Below are positions 16,763 through 25,845 of a stretch of 64,000 nucleotides of DNA, one piece after another. Both the position numbers and the translations under genes were made by a program. Numbering within the stretch: the stretch's first letter is position 1; every line of letters begins with the position of its first letter. The stretch comes from Methanomassiliicoccales archaeon LGM-DZ1 (lineage in GTDB: Archaea > Thermoplasmatota > Thermoplasmata > Methanomassiliicoccales > Methanomethylophilaceae), in NCBI GenBank assembly GCA_030168595.1, contig CP115556.1, positions 992,001 through 1,056,000 of the forward strand. Reading direction: 5' to 3'. A model generated the notes under the pieces. That model saw only the letters and a list, made by a program, of their open reading frames with translations. It made no database searches and was not told the origin of the DNA.

Positions 16763-18004
16763 TCACTGTTCGATCACGCCGTAGCCGATGAGGCGCCACT
16801 TGTTGGAGATCCTCCTTGAGATGGCGACCCTCTGGCCCGGCAGGATGCAGACGGGGAGTTTGAGGACGACGTCGGCCTCGCCCTTGCGGGCGCTCCTGAC
16901 GACGCCGACGGTGGTGGCGATGCCGACGCTCAGCATCAGCGGCTCGCTGCTCTTGATCTCGTCGACGTTGAGCTCGTCGGCGGCGCCGACGACGCGGTCC
17001 ATCAGGGTGATCTTCATCGTGAAGGAGCTGACCACCTTGGGGGTCTTGCCGGGGAACCCGATGACCTTGCCGGTGAGGCCGTCCGATTTGGTGATGGACG
17101 GGTCGAGCTCGGTCCCGAGGGCGATGAGGCCTCCGGGGACGACGGACTTGACCGCCCTCTCGCCGGCCTCGAGGGAGACGATCTTCGCGATGATCTTCTC
17201 GTAGGTGACCTTCTTGTCGGGGGCGACGACGCGCCTGCCGGGGACGATCTCGATCTCATCGCCGATCTTCAGCTTCCCCTGGACGAGGGTGCCGCCGATG
17301 ACGCCGCCCTTGATGTCCTCGGGCACGGTACCGGGGGAGTTGATGTCGAACGACCTCGCGACGTACATGATGGGGTCCGCATCTGGATCCCTCTTCACCT
17401 TCGAGACGATGGTCTTCTCGATGGCCTCGATCAGGAGGTCGATGTTCACGCCGCGGTTGGCGGACACAGGGACGATGGGGGCGTTCTCGGCGACGGTGCC
17501 TTTGACGAACTCCTTGATCTCCCTGTAGTTCTGCATCGCCTGCTCGCGGGTGACGATGTCGATCTTGTTCTGGACGATGACGATCTTGTCGATGCCGATG
17601 ATCGAGAGCGCCATGAGGTGCTCCCTGGTCTGGGGCTGGGGGCAGTGCTCGTTGGCGGCGACCAGGAGCAGGGCCCCGTCCATCAGGGCGGCGCCCGAGA
17701 GCATGGTGGCCATCAGGGTCTCGTGCCCCGGAGCGTCCACGAAGGAGACCGCCCTCAGGAACTCAGTGTCCGCGCCGCACACAGGGCACTTCTTCTTGGT
17801 GCTGTACGCGGCCGCTCCCTGGCAGTTCGGGCACTTGTAGAACGCGACATCGGCATAGCCGAGGCGGATGGAGATGCCCCTCTTGATCTCCTCGGAATGG
17901 CGGTCGGTCCACTCGCCGGAAAGCGCCTTGGTGAGGGTCGTCTTCCCGTGGTCGACGTGGCCGATCATCCCGATGTTGATCTCGGGCTGCTTGGGGACCT
18001 TCAT
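16763..18004 (-). CDS. Translation initiation factor aIF2 subunit gamma
   Basis: A 413-residue GTPase that carries initiator Met-tRNA to the small ribosomal subunit. G1 is GHVDHGKTT near residue 15, G3 is DAPGHE, G4 is NKID, and the family-specific zinc knuckle is complete (CPNC...CPVC, about residues 58-77). Beta-barrel domains 2 and 3 fill the C-terminal half. Its ATG overlaps the S6e stop by four bases, and the PIN gene follows after four bases, so the three are one transcript. Confidence 0.96.
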   Translation of the reverse strand: MKVPKQPEINIGMIGHVDHGKTTLTKALSGEWTDRHSEEIKRGISIRLGYADVAFYKCPNCQGAAAYSTKKKCPVCGADTEFLRAVSFVDAPGHETLMATMLSGAALMDGALLLVAANEHCPQPQTREHLMALSIIGIDKIVIVQNKIDIVTREQAMQNYREIKEFVKGTVAENAPIVPVSANRGVNIDLLIEAIEKTIVSKVKRDPDADPIMYVARSFDINSPGTVPEDIKGGVIGGTLVQGKLKIGDEIEIVPGRRVVAPDKKVTYEKIIAKIVSLEAGERAVKSVVPGGLIALGTELDPSITKSDGLTGKVIGFPGKTPKVVSSFTMKITLMDRVVGAADELNVDEIKSSEPLMLSVGIATTVGVVRSARKGEADVVLKLPVCILPGQRVAISRRISNKWRLIGYGVIEQ

Positions 18005-18399
18005 TCTTCCTTCTTCTCGCTGGGCGCGAGAAGCTCCTCGACGGGCTTGGGTCCGTACTCGGCGACGATCATGTTGATCTGCACGATCTCAGAGGAGATG
18101 GCGGAGCCGCGGGCGGCGACGCGCTTCCTCTGCCCGGGGTATTTCTCGTGGAACCCCTTGCCGTCGGCGAGGAGGAGCATGGTCCTCTTCTTGCCGGGCA
18201 GGTCTGCCCTCATGGGGGTCCCGGTCTTGTCGGAACCTCCGGTGATCTTCACTTTGTATCCGGGGAGGCCCACGAAGATACCGTCGACGACTTCCCCGAT
18301 GTTCTTGCCATCAAGGGAGTTCGCGTAGTTTCCCGACACGGCAACGTTGTAGGATTTGCCGGTCTTCACATCGTTGAGAACGACTTTGAATTCAGCCAT
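18001..18399 (-). CDS. Ribosomal protein S6e
   Basis: A 132-residue small-subunit protein with family segments near the start ([17 protein letters not shown]), [21 protein letters not shown] in the middle and GKKRTMLLL after it. The ATG at 18399 has AAAGGTG seven bases upstream; nine extra codons to 18426 are possible but lack such a site. The TATA element TTTATAAT lies at 18437-18444 on this strand. First gene of the S6e-aIF2-gamma-PIN operon. Confidence 0.95.
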   Translation of the reverse strand: MAEFKVVLNDVKTGKSYNVAVSGNYANSLDGKNIGEVVDGIFVGLPGYKVKITGGSDKTGTPMRADLPGKKRTMLLLADGKGFHEKYPGQRKRVAARGSAISSEIVQINMIVAEYGPKPVEELLAPSEKKEE

Positions 18400-18436
18400 T
18401 TGAACACCTTTGTGTGAACGACCCATCGGTGCTTGG

Positions 18437-18444
18437 ATTATAAA
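18437..18444 (-). promoter_or_regulatory. TATA box of the S6e-aIF2-gamma-PIN operon
   Basis: TTTATAAT on the minus strand, about 42 bases before the S6e ATG. This leaves a short leader that includes the AAAGGTG ribosome-binding site. Confidence 0.5.
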
Positions 18445-18471
18445 TATTTCTTAAATGAAACAAGCCTCTCT

Positions 18472-19827
18472 TCAAAGGAACATGGACATGTAGATCGGGA
18501 TGTACACGATATCCCCGTCGACGCGGAGATCGCGTGAGTGGACCACGTATGACCGGCGTACCCTTTCCTGGTACTTCGACACGAAGGCATCCAGAGAGGC
18601 ATGCCTCGCCGATATCCTCCCGGACTTGACTTCTATGGGGACGATTCCTCCCGAATCGGCGGGGAGAATGAAATCCACTTCGTAGGGCTTCTTGCTACAG
18701 GGGGAAGGATAGAACTCGTGATAGAACAGGTTGTGCCCGGAGCATCTCAGTTCCTGCGCCACCATGTTCTCGAAGAACATCCCGCTGTTGATCGACAGAT
18801 CGCCGCCGATGAATGATGAATAAATGCCCGAGCTCGATCTTTCCTCGATCTCCAGGGTGACCAGGAGCCCGGTGTCAAGAAGGTAGCATTTGAATTCGTC
18901 CCCGCGGGTAAGGTTAAGCATCGTGTCGGGATCCGCGCACACGTAGCAGATGTTGCATATCTTCGCTTCCTCAAGCCAGGAGACGCTGTCGGCATAGGCA
19001 TTCCTCTTGGAACCTTTCTTAACACGAGAGGGACTAAATGTCTTCCTATGGAACGACAGCATAGAGGGTATGTGATCGAATATCATACGCGCCTTCGTCC
19101 CGTTCCCCACGGGAATCTTCCCCATGTCCTCGCGATAAAGAGCCAGGATTTGTCTCTTCACCTTCTCCACATTGCTAAAATCCTTAGTGTTCCAGTATTC
19201 GGCTACCGCCTGCGGCATCCCTCCGACCAGCATATACGTCCGATAGCGTTCCATCATCTCCCCGTGAAGAGGGGCCAGAGGAACCATTTCTTCAAAATGC
19301 TTCCTGATGAACGGCACGGTCGTCTCGTCACCCCCGGCCCAGCAGAACTCCTCGAAGTCCATCGGATACATCTCGATACGCATCTCCTCGGAGGGTATCG
19401 TGATATTTTCGACATTCTTCCGCAGAGATATCAGGGAGCCGGTCTCGATGTAATCATAACGGCCGTCCTCCACGAGATATTTGATAAGCGCCCTTGCTTT
19501 CGGATAGTTCTGGACCTCGTCGAAGATTATGAGCGTCCGGCGCTCGTGCATCTCCACCTTGTAAAGAGCGCCGAGGTACGACAGAAAGCGGTCGAGATTG
19601 CCTGAATTATGCTCGAACAGCGGGATTATCTGTTCCGGCGGATTATTGAAATCGATGTATATGGAGTTCTCATACTCTCTCGCAGCGAACTCTTTGACGA
19701 TTGTGGTCTTGCCTACACGGCGGGCACCCTCGATGAGAAGCGCGTATCTGCCGGACCACCCTCTCTTCCATTCGAGCATTTCTCTGTAGATTTTCCGCCG
19801 GAATGGTGGAGAGAGATTTTTATCCAT
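18472..19827 (-). CDS. AAA ATPase with DUF4143/PD-(D/E)XK C-terminus (copy 2)
   Basis: A 451-residue ATPase. Walker A is EGARRVGKTTI near residue 34, Walker B is LIIFDEVQNYP near residue 100, followed by a sensor at ETGSLISL. A helical DUF4143 region is in the middle, and a PD-(D/E)XK-like pair lies near the end (YEVDFILP, then VPIEVKSG). The promoter lies inside 33-bp tandem repeats; a TTTAAATT element about 27 bases before the ATG would make the mRNA leaderless. Molecular function unknown. Not a recent duplicate of copy 1. Confidence 0.85.
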   Translation of the reverse strand: MDKNLSPPFRRKIYREMLEWKRGWSGRYALLIEGARRVGKTTIVKEFAAREYENSIYIDFNNPPEQIIPLFEHNSGNLDRFLSYLGALYKVEMHERRTLIIFDEVQNYPKARALIKYLVEDGRYDYIETGSLISLRKNVENITIPSEEMRIEMYPMDFEEFCWAGGDETTVPFIRKHFEEMVPLAPLHGEMMERYRTYMLVGGMPQAVAEYWNTKDFSNVEKVKRQILALYREDMGKIPVGNGTKARMIFDHIPSMLSFHRKTFSPSRVKKGSKRNAYADSVSWLEEAKICNICYVCADPDTMLNLTRGDEFKCYLLDTGLLVTLEIEERSSSGIYSSFIGGDLSINSGMFFENMVAQELRCSGHNLFYHEFYPSPCSKKPYEVDFILPADSGGIVPIEVKSGRISARHASLDAFVSKYQERVRRSYVVHSRDLRVDGDIVYIPIYMSMFL

Positions 19828-19841
19828 GTACTGGCAATATT

Positions 19842-19959
19842 TTCCGCCAATTTAAATTATCGGTTTTATCCCGTTTCCGCCAATTTGGAATCGCGGTTTT
19901 ATCCCGTTTCCGCCAATTTAAATTATCGGTTTTATCCCGTTTCCGCCAATTTGGAATCG
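19842..19959. repeat. Tandem 33-bp repeats (3.6 copies, alternating A/B type) upstream of ATPase copy 2
   Basis: Units start at 19842, 19875, 19908 and 19941 (the last is cut after 19 bases). Each reads TTCCGCCAATTT, then a variable seven bases, then CGGTTTTATCCCGT (A-type middle AAATTAT, B-type GGAATCG), in the order A-B-A-B. Copies of the same type are identical, so this is also a 66-bp unit. A-type units contain TTTAAATT, and the first of these is placed as the ATPase TATA box. The repeats are contiguous, so this is not a CRISPR array. Confidence 0.85.
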
Positions 19960-20004
19960 ACATGATTATAAAACGTAAAGCGAAACAATACGTTTTCCGG
20001 GCCT

Positions 20005-21756
20005 TCACATGCCCCAGAAGGGCTCGGCGCGGCGCTTGATGGCCGCGATGTCGCTGAGGGCGAGCTTCTCGTCGTCGGTGAGGTCGGATTTCTGCACCTC
20101 TTTGAAGCCGGACTCGATCATGTCGGTGTAGAGGACACTGCCCTCGTTCACCTGGCGGCCGACGGTGACGCCGTCGATGGCGACGGACACCTCATCGCCC
20201 TGAACGGCCTCTTTGAGGACGGTCCCGTCGTCGGCGCGGACGCTCTTGATCTCCCCGCAGGCCCTGCCGTCGGTGTCGATGAGCCCCTCCCCCACGCGGA
20301 TGCGGCCGGCGAGCACGCGCACGCCGACGACGGCGGGCTTGCTCACGCGGAACACGTGGTCGGGGAGGATGGCGATCTTCGCCGGGAAGGTGTACGCCAG
20401 CCTCTTGTCGCTGTCGCTCTGCTTGGAGGACTCCTCGAGCCAGAGCTTGTAATCGTCGATGAGGGCGTAGACGATCTCGTTCGTCATTACCTTAATGCTG
20501 TGGGTGGCTATCTCGGCCTCCGCGTCCTTGGACACCGGGACGTTGAACCCCAGGATGACATGGTGCGTGTCGTTGCCGTAAGAGCTCTCCAGGACATCCC
20601 TGCGGGTGATCTCGCCGATGCCGTACTTCCTGATGGGTATGCCGGCGGCCTTCGCCTCATAGGCCAGAGCCTCCAGCGAGCCGATGGCGTCGGCCTTGAT
20701 GGTTATGCCGCGGTCCTCGGTCTCGATCTTGATGGAGGTCTCCTCCTTGATCTCGGAGACGGCCGGGTCCTTGGCGTTCTTCACGACGCGGATGGGGGCG
20801 CCGGCGATGACCCCCTCGGCGTCCTGGACGGCGATCTTCACGCCGGCGGCCGCGTGGAGCTCCTTGACGCTGTCGAAACGGTCGCGGGGGTCGCGGATCT
20901 CGTCGAGGGGCTTGGGCTTGAGGATGGCCTTGACGCGGGTGACCAGGGGGGCGCCCCGGGTCCCGATGGCGACGGTGGCGCCGGTCTTGAGGGTCCCGGA
21001 GTAGAGGATCATGTCGAGGGTCTGTCCCAGGCCCTTGACCTCCTTGACCTCGAGGATGGTCCCCTTGCCGGGGCCCTCCTCGTTGGCTAGCCTGGACTCC
21101 AGGAAGCGCTGTGCCAGGCCGATGAGCATCAGCATGAGGTCGGGTATCCCCTCGCCGGTCTTGGCGGACACCGGGATGAGGGCGACGGCCTTGGTGAAAT
21201 CCTCGATCCTGTCGTACCTGTCGGCGAAGACGCCGTTCTCGGAGAGCTGGGATATGACGTTGTACATGTGCTCCTCGAAGACCTGGCGGGTGTGGTCCGA
21301 CTGCTCCTTCTCGGCGAGGACGAACGGCCGGTCCTCGACGGAGTTCCAGCCCTCGATCGTATCGATCTTGTTCAGGACGATGACGAACGGGGTCTTGTAC
21401 TGCCTGAGGATGCGGATGGACTCGATGGTCTGGGGCATCAGGCCTTCGCGGATGTCGATGACCAGCACCGCGATGTCGGCGAGAGATCCTCCCCTGGCGC
21501 GGAGCGAGGTGAACGCCTGGTGGCCGGGGGTGTCGATGAACAGCAGGCCCGGCACCGTGAACCTCTTGGCGCCGATGATGGGGCCGCACATCTCGTAGAT
21601 GCGCTCGATGGGAACCTCGGTGGCGCCGATATGCTGGGTGATGGCGCCCGCCTCGCGGTCCCCGACCGCGGTCCCGCGGATCTTGTCGAGGAGCTTGGTC
21701 TTACCATGGTCGACATGTCCCAGAACGCTAACAACAGGCTGCCTGATCGTCGTCAT
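20005..21756 (-). CDS. infB: Translation initiation factor aIF5B
   Basis: A 583-residue GTPase that drives subunit joining, the archaeal counterpart of IF2/eIF5B without the long N-terminal extension. G1 is GHVDHGKTK near residue 13, G3 is DTPGHQ, G4 is NKID. Domains II to IV follow and the C-terminal helical domain is complete. The start has GGGAGG about eight bases upstream. It is downstream of the NDK-ribosomal cluster, separated by a G+C-rich hairpin. Confidence 0.96.
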   Translation of the reverse strand: MTTIRQPVVSVLGHVDHGKTKLLDKIRGTAVGDREAGAITQHIGATEVPIERIYEMCGPIIGAKRFTVPGLLFIDTPGHQAFTSLRARGGSLADIAVLVIDIREGLMPQTIESIRILRQYKTPFVIVLNKIDTIEGWNSVEDRPFVLAEKEQSDHTRQVFEEHMYNVISQLSENGVFADRYDRIEDFTKAVALIPVSAKTGEGIPDLMLMLIGLAQRFLESRLANEEGPGKGTILEVKEVKGLGQTLDMILYSGTLKTGATVAIGTRGAPLVTRVKAILKPKPLDEIRDPRDRFDSVKELHAAAGVKIAVQDAEGVIAGAPIRVVKNAKDPAVSEIKEETSIKIETEDRGITIKADAIGSLEALAYEAKAAGIPIRKYGIGEITRRDVLESSYGNDTHHVILGFNVPVSKDAEAEIATHSIKVMTNEIVYALIDDYKLWLEESSKQSDSDKRLAYTFPAKIAILPDHVFRVSKPAVVGVRVLAGRIRVGEGLIDTDGRACGEIKSVRADDGTVLKEAVQGDEVSVAIDGVTVGRQVNEGSVLYTDMIESGFKEVQKSDLTDDEKLALSDIAAIKRRAEPFWGM

Positions 21757-21821
21757 ATGATGCCTCCCGGCCGGACCGTCTCGAGCAGGGCCCGTCTAGG
21801 GATAATAGTGAAAGGAAAGGG

Positions 21822-21845
21822 TTTGGGAAGGGGCCTTGCGGCCCC
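21822..21845 (-). terminator. Hairpin between NDK and aIF5B
   Basis: GGGGCC at 21830-21835 and GGCCCC at 21840-21845 form a perfect six-pair stem with loop TTGC. It sits just after the NDK stop and is followed on the minus strand by a pyrimidine run. Confidence 0.4.
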
Positions 21846-21862
21846 GGGAGCGGGGACGGACC

Positions 21863-22318
21863 TCACTCGTAGATCCACTTGTCGGCGTCCCTCTTGTAGT
21901 CCACGAGTTCCTCGGGCCTGAAGAAGATGCCGATCTCCCTGGCGGCGGACTCGGGGGAGTCGCTGCCGTGGATGATGTTGACGCCGGTGACCATGCAGTA
22001 GTCGCCGCGGATGGTCCCGGGAGCGGACTCCTGGGGGTTGGTCTTGCCCATGAGGCTCCTGCACACCTTGACCGCGTTCTCTCCCTCCCAGACCATTGCG
22101 AAGACGGGCCCGGAGGTGATGTAAGCGATCAGAGAGGGGAAGAAGGGCTTGTCCTTGTGCTCGGCGTAGTGCTTCTCGGCGGTCTCCTTGGGGATCGTCA
22201 TGAGCTTGGCGGCGGCGAGCTTGAGGCCCTTCCTCTCGAAGCGGGACACGATCTCGCCGACGAGGCCGCGCTGGACTCCGTCGGGCTTGATCATGACGTA
22301 GGTCCTCTCGATTGCCAT
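21863..22318 (-). CDS. ndk: Nucleoside diphosphate kinase
   Basis: A 151-residue enzyme that transfers the gamma-phosphate between nucleotides. The phospho-histidine lies in NIIHGSDS near residue 117, and the N-terminus ([19 protein letters not shown]) and [10 protein letters not shown] are diagnostic. The start at 22318 is set by homology; the frame upstream is an out-of-frame reading of L24e. It belongs to the classical archaeal L7Ae-S28e-L24e-NDK-aIF5B gene order. Confidence 0.96.
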   Translation of the reverse strand: MAIERTYVMIKPDGVQRGLVGEIVSRFERKGLKLAAAKLMTIPKETAEKHYAEHKDKPFFPSLIAYITSGPVFAMVWEGENAVKVCRSLMGKTNPQESAPGTIRGDYCMVTGVNIIHGSDSPESAAREIGIFFRPEELVDYKRDADKWIYE

Positions 22319-22323
22319 GGGGC

Positions 22324-22560
22324 TCACTCCTTCTTGTCGGCGGCGGCCTTGGCGGCGGCGTTCTTGAGACGGCTGTCCTTCTCGTCGTGCGCCTTGGCGG
22401 TCCAGCGGGTGGTCCTGGCGACCCTCTTCAGCTGGATCATGTTCCTGTAGCATTTGCTGGAGTCGAAGTAGAGGACGGTTCCGTCCTTCCTGACGAACAT
22501 CTTGCCCGTTCCGGGCTCGATGACTTTCCCGCAGAACGAGCATTTCTTCTCTTCCACCAT
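22324..22560 (-). CDS. Ribosomal protein L24e
   Basis: A 78-residue zinc-ribbon ribosomal protein ([13 protein letters not shown]). In the second knuckle, where many archaeal L24e proteins have Cys-Ser-Ser-Lys-Cys, this copy has Asp-Ser-Ser-Lys-Cys, so zinc binding may be weakened or lost. The ATG at 22560 has GGTGAT just upstream. It lies five bases after S28e and five bases before NDK. Confidence 0.93.
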   Translation of the reverse strand: MVEEKKCSFCGKVIEPGTGKMFVRKDGTVLYFDSSKCYRNMIQLKRVARTTRWTAKAHDEKDSRLKNAAAKAAADKKE

Positions 22561-22565
22561 TGAAA

Positions 22566-22781
22566 TCACCTGCCCATTCCGAGCTTCTTGGCCTCTCTCG
22601 AGGTCTCCCTGAGCATGAGGATGTCCCCCATCCTGACGGGGCCCATGATGTTCCTGACGATGACGCGGCCCTTGTCGCGGCCGTCGAGGACGCGGACCTG
22701 GACCTGCGTGGCCTCCCCGGTCATCCCGGTGCGGCCGATGATCTTGACCACCTCGGACGGGATGCTGTCTGTGTCGACCAT
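22566..22781 (-). CDS. Ribosomal protein S28e
   Basis: A 71-residue OB-fold protein with the family core [15 protein letters not shown] and the near-invariant end [10 protein letters not shown]. It is directly downstream of L7Ae (13 bases) and upstream of L24e. Confidence 0.95.
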   Translation of the reverse strand: MVDTDSIPSEVVKIIGRTGMTGEATQVQVRVLDGRDKGRVIVRNIMGPVRMGDILMLRETSREAKKLGMGR

Positions 22782-22794
22782 TCGGATCCCCCGC

Positions 22795-23160
22795 TTACTG
22801 CCTGAGGTCCTTCACGGCCGCAGCGATCTCGTCGACCTGGGTCTTCCCATTGCCGGCGTCGACGATGGCGACGGAGGCGGTGGGCTTGGAGAGTCCGATG
22901 GCCTTCCCGAGCTCCTCCTTGGAGGGAACGTACACGTAGGGGACGTTCTTCTCGTCGCAGAGAGCGGGCATGTGGGCGAGGATCTCCGGGGGCTCGACGT
23001 CGGCCGCCATGATGACGACGGCCGCCTCTCCGCGCTCCACGACCTTGGTGACCTCGTTGGTCCCTTTCTTCACCTTTCCGGAGTCGCGGGCGACCTCGGC
23101 GAGGGCGTAGGCTTTGTCGGAAACTTCCTTGGGGGTCTCGAATTTGACGTAAACTGCCAT
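22795..23160 (-). CDS. Ribosomal protein L7Ae
   Basis: A 121-residue kink-turn binding protein, part of the 50S subunit and, in archaea, of box C/D and H/ACA RNPs and RNase P. Motifs seen: [16 protein letters not shown] (RNA-contact loop) and AADVEPPEI. First gene of its operon, with a GAGGTAG ribosome-binding site and a TATA-like element (23244-23252) about 85 bases upstream. Confidence 0.95.
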   Translation of the reverse strand: MAVYVKFETPKEVSDKAYALAEVARDSGKVKKGTNEVTKVVERGEAAVVIMAADVEPPEILAHMPALCDEKNVPYVYVPSKEELGKAIGLSKPTASVAIVDAGNGKTQVDEIAAAVKDLRQ

Positions 23161-23508
23161 TTCAAACTACCTCTTTCGGGCGCTCAAACAGCGCCTTCAT
23201 TATTCATCGGCTCGATTAGAGCAACGTGACTATAGGGCGGTCGTATAAAAAAGGATGCATAAGCGCCGGGGCCGGCCGAAAACAGGCGCTGGCCCCAGCC
23301 TATATCCGGCACGCATGAGGCCGGCCTTCTCGATCGGAACACTGCAGGAAGGGGCCAGGCACGGTTCACCGTCGGGGACGCGGCCGTGTCCGATGCATGA
23401 ACCGAAGAGAGCCGGATGTGAGATCCGAACGGCGATCGGAGGAGGATGCCGACATCTCGGATACCTGGGACATCTATACGGTCAACGGGTGTTCAATGCC
23501 GTCGGACC
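23161..23508. other. Intergenic region between L7Ae and an insertion sequence
   Basis: It contains the L7Ae leader and promoter (TTTTTTATACG on the minus strand near 23243-23252). Beyond this I see no convincing gene, tRNA or repeat; the short frames are not protein-like. Confidence 0.5.
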
Positions 23509-23543
23509 CTTACATCCTAAATCTGCGGATTGTATAGGTTACA

Positions 23544-25220
23544 TCATCTCAGAACGATCTGGCCCGATTCCATCTGCTCCAGTCCGAAGACGTTGAATAT
23601 CTCTCTGATGTTCTTCGATATGTGCGTGAGCCTCCAGTCGCCCGTGTTGCCGATGGCGAACACCGTATTCAGCGACAGGAGGAGTTCGCTCACCGACATC
23701 CCGTTGACAGAATCCTTCTTCGCCTTGGTCCGCAGCACATCCCGGTCGTGGTCCCTCAAAACATTCTGGATGCGTATCCTCATCATCAGCGCTATGAACT
23801 TTATGAACAGCCGTCCTCTGGCGCGTTCCGGATTGCCGGTGTTGTTCCTGTCACCTTCCAGTTCGTTCTTATACACGTCGAAGGCCTTCTCCACCCAGTC
23901 CCTGACATCGTAGGAGGTCATCATCTGCTCGAACGTTGTCCCCGAAGATGCCAGCATGACGAACATGCCCGCCCTGTTGTCGGCGAATGTGAACGCATTC
24001 TGTTTCCTCTGGATGTGCATATATCCTTCGTCATCAACGGTGTAGTCCAGATACCTCCTGACGAACGGCGGCAGTTTCCTGTACGTCAGTTCGGGATTGC
24101 GGTGTTTCGTGTTCTCCAGCCTCAACTCCGTCTCCGAGACCATCGACATCATCTTCGTGATGTCGTCGGATGCCTTCGAGGGATCGAACACCACGAATGC
24201 CTTCAGTTTCCTGGATTTTGCGAATCTCTCGTTCACGGCGGCGGAATCCTTGTGGTTCCTGAGGACCTCGACGATATACTCATATCCCTCATCTCCATCG
24301 GTTACACCCACTTCGTATTCCGCATACTTGTACGCCTTCCCCTCGTGGAAGGCGAAGGATGACGATGCCTTCAGTTCGTCTATCGCTTTGGACATCAGCT
24401 TCTTGATCGGCTCAGCTTTCACGTTCGAAGGCATGGTGAAATCCATATCCAGATCCATCAGAGCGGATACGTTGGCCGCACTCTCGAATCCCCTGTCCAT
24501 GACCATCCTTCCCTTGCAGCCCATGTCCTTCATATCACGGACGGTGTCCTTCATCACCGCCATGTCAGCAATGCTCCCGGGGAGCATACGGAACATGACA
24601 GGGATCCCATCGCCATCGGTGACCATGGCGATGTTGGTCTGTTTCAGATCCTCTCCGTCGCGGTTGTGTCCCCACTGTGCCCATCCCTCCATCTTGGAAT
24701 AGGTGGAAACTGAGGTCAGATCCAGAGAGAAGAATTCGCTGGAGGTCCTCGCTATGCGTCTCGTGAAGAATCTGTCCATGGTGTTCATCATTCCCCCGAC
24801 ATCCTCGCAGACGGTACCCATAGTGCTCGGAGATAATGTTCCTCTAAGCTTCATGGTCTCCCTGATCACGGTGTTCTCCACCGTATAGTGGATCGAATCC
24901 AGGGAGGTGGGATTGATCGCCAGGGCCATGGCGGCACCCATGATGTTGGGTGCCATGGTGGTGAACACCTCATCCAGGTCCTCGAAGATGCCCATGTCCT
25001 TCTGTATGCCGTCAAGGAACCTGACGGACCCGTAATGCTTCGCATATTCCTCCTTGGGACGGCTCCTCGACTCTTTAGGAATGATCTTACCCGTCTCCGG
25101 GTCCACCCTGCCCAGGTACGTCTTGATAGTTTTCGGATTTTTCCTTCCCGGTACCCTGACAGAGGTACTTTCGTAGGCGTACTTCTGGCCGTTGCGTTCC
25201 ATATAGAATATGCTTCCCAT
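23544..25220 (-). CDS. DDE transposase, IS1634/IS4 type
   Basis: A 558-residue transposase with no frameshift. The first DDE acidic residue is likely in FFSLDLTSVS near residue 168, the second in MVMDRGFES near residue 242, and the third in the WVEKAFDVYKNEL region near residue 458, with the usual long insertion between them. An inverted repeat (GTAACCT...AGGTTAC, 25223-25243) overlaps the promoter region at the start codon and may let the transposase repress itself. TATA-like TATTAAATA lies about 28 bases upstream. Confidence 0.9.
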   Translation of the reverse strand: MGSIFYMERNGQKYAYESTSVRVPGRKNPKTIKTYLGRVDPETGKIIPKESRSRPKEEYAKHYGSVRFLDGIQKDMGIFEDLDEVFTTMAPNIMGAAMALAINPTSLDSIHYTVENTVIRETMKLRGTLSPSTMGTVCEDVGGMMNTMDRFFTRRIARTSSEFFSLDLTSVSTYSKMEGWAQWGHNRDGEDLKQTNIAMVTDGDGIPVMFRMLPGSIADMAVMKDTVRDMKDMGCKGRMVMDRGFESAANVSALMDLDMDFTMPSNVKAEPIKKLMSKAIDELKASSSFAFHEGKAYKYAEYEVGVTDGDEGYEYIVEVLRNHKDSAAVNERFAKSRKLKAFVVFDPSKASDDITKMMSMVSETELRLENTKHRNPELTYRKLPPFVRRYLDYTVDDEGYMHIQRKQNAFTFADNRAGMFVMLASSGTTFEQMMTSYDVRDWVEKAFDVYKNELEGDRNNTGNPERARGRLFIKFIALMMRIRIQNVLRDHDRDVLRTKAKKDSVNGMSVSELLLSLNTVFAIGNTGDWRLTHISKNIREIFNVFGLEQMESGQIVLR

Positions 25221-25222
25221 TA

Positions 25223-25243
25223 GTAACCTATATGTAAGGTTAC
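25223..25243. promoter_or_regulatory. Inverted repeat at the transposase start (operator candidate)
   Basis: GTAACCT (25223-25229) and AGGTTAC (25237-25243) with a seven-base spacer, directly upstream of the transposase ATG. The half-site GGTTAC recurs at both IS ends (23537-23542 and 25310-25315). Confidence 0.45.
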
Positions 25244-25396
25244 ATATTTAATACCTTTCTTTATATATTCTTTAAATACCGTATATAAAAAAGAATCAAC
25301 AATCTGTATGGTTACATCGTCGTAGTACTACAAACCGCAGATTTAGGCTTACATCCTAAAATCAATGCCATAAAAATAGAACTGGGCTGGAGAAAT

Positions 25397-25689
25397 ATGG
25401 GGCGCATCTTCGACAGGAAGACAATGAAATATCTCAAGCTGACTGGGAAAGACGGCCGTGCCCCCTTCTGTGAATGGATCGAGGAGCGGTACGGCATCGT
25501 GCTGGACGACGACCTCCGAAGAACCTGTCGGCATATCTGTATCTTAAAAGGTACAACTTCGAGAAGACCAACACCGCCCTTGACGAGGTATCAGAGGCGA
25601 TAAGGAAGAACGATACCGATGTGATCCGCGGATTCATCGATAAGAGCATACCCGGAGAAATGAAGGAGACTAAAATAGGACGATATTGA
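25397..25689 (+). pseudogene. Frameshifted small gene next to the insertion sequence
   Basis: The frame starts at 25397 with a GGAG site and encodes about 40 residues (KYLKLTGKDGRAPFCEWIEERYGIV). It then runs out of phase near 25515, while the continuation lies in another frame (LSAYLYLKRYNFEKTNTALDEV...) and ends at 25689. Joined, it would make about 96 residues, rich in charged helices. No family is recognised. The IS inserted about 40 bases upstream of the ATG and may have removed its promoter. The AT-rich stretch 25690-25845 after it shows no gene. Confidence 0.5.
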
Positions 25690-25845
25690 AGATGCCGAGA
25701 TTAGGCCGCGCCCTATATCGATCATAAATATTGGATTATTAAAAACTCCATCGTTACAATCTGACACGGGCTACCTTCTACAATAGATTGTGCTACATCA
25801 TTTGGAAAATTCAATACAATTTATTAATATAGTAACCTGTAAACT

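Larger units (their letters stand above)
23509..25354 (-). mobile_element. Complete IS4/IS1634-type insertion sequence with 7-bp target duplication
   Basis: The element proper spans 23516-25347 (1832 bp). The ends are inverted repeats of about 19 bp with one mismatch (CCTAAATCTGCGG-A/T-TTGTA). The flanks are direct copies of CTTACAT at 23509-23515 and 25348-25354. GGTTACAT recurs just inside both ends and at the transposase start, probably as transposase-binding sites. Intact ends and an open transposase frame suggest recent movement. It separates the ribosomal cluster from the accessory region. Confidence 0.9.

Noticed and set aside
16402-18399. Toxin-antitoxin pair based on the PIN gene
   Set aside because: The PIN gene is the last gene of the S6e-aIF2-gamma operon, with no antitoxin-like partner; a housekeeping RNase role is more likely.
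19842-19959. CRISPR-like array
   Set aside because: The 33-bp units are directly joined with no unique spacers, differ in a regular A/B pattern, and no cas gene is near.
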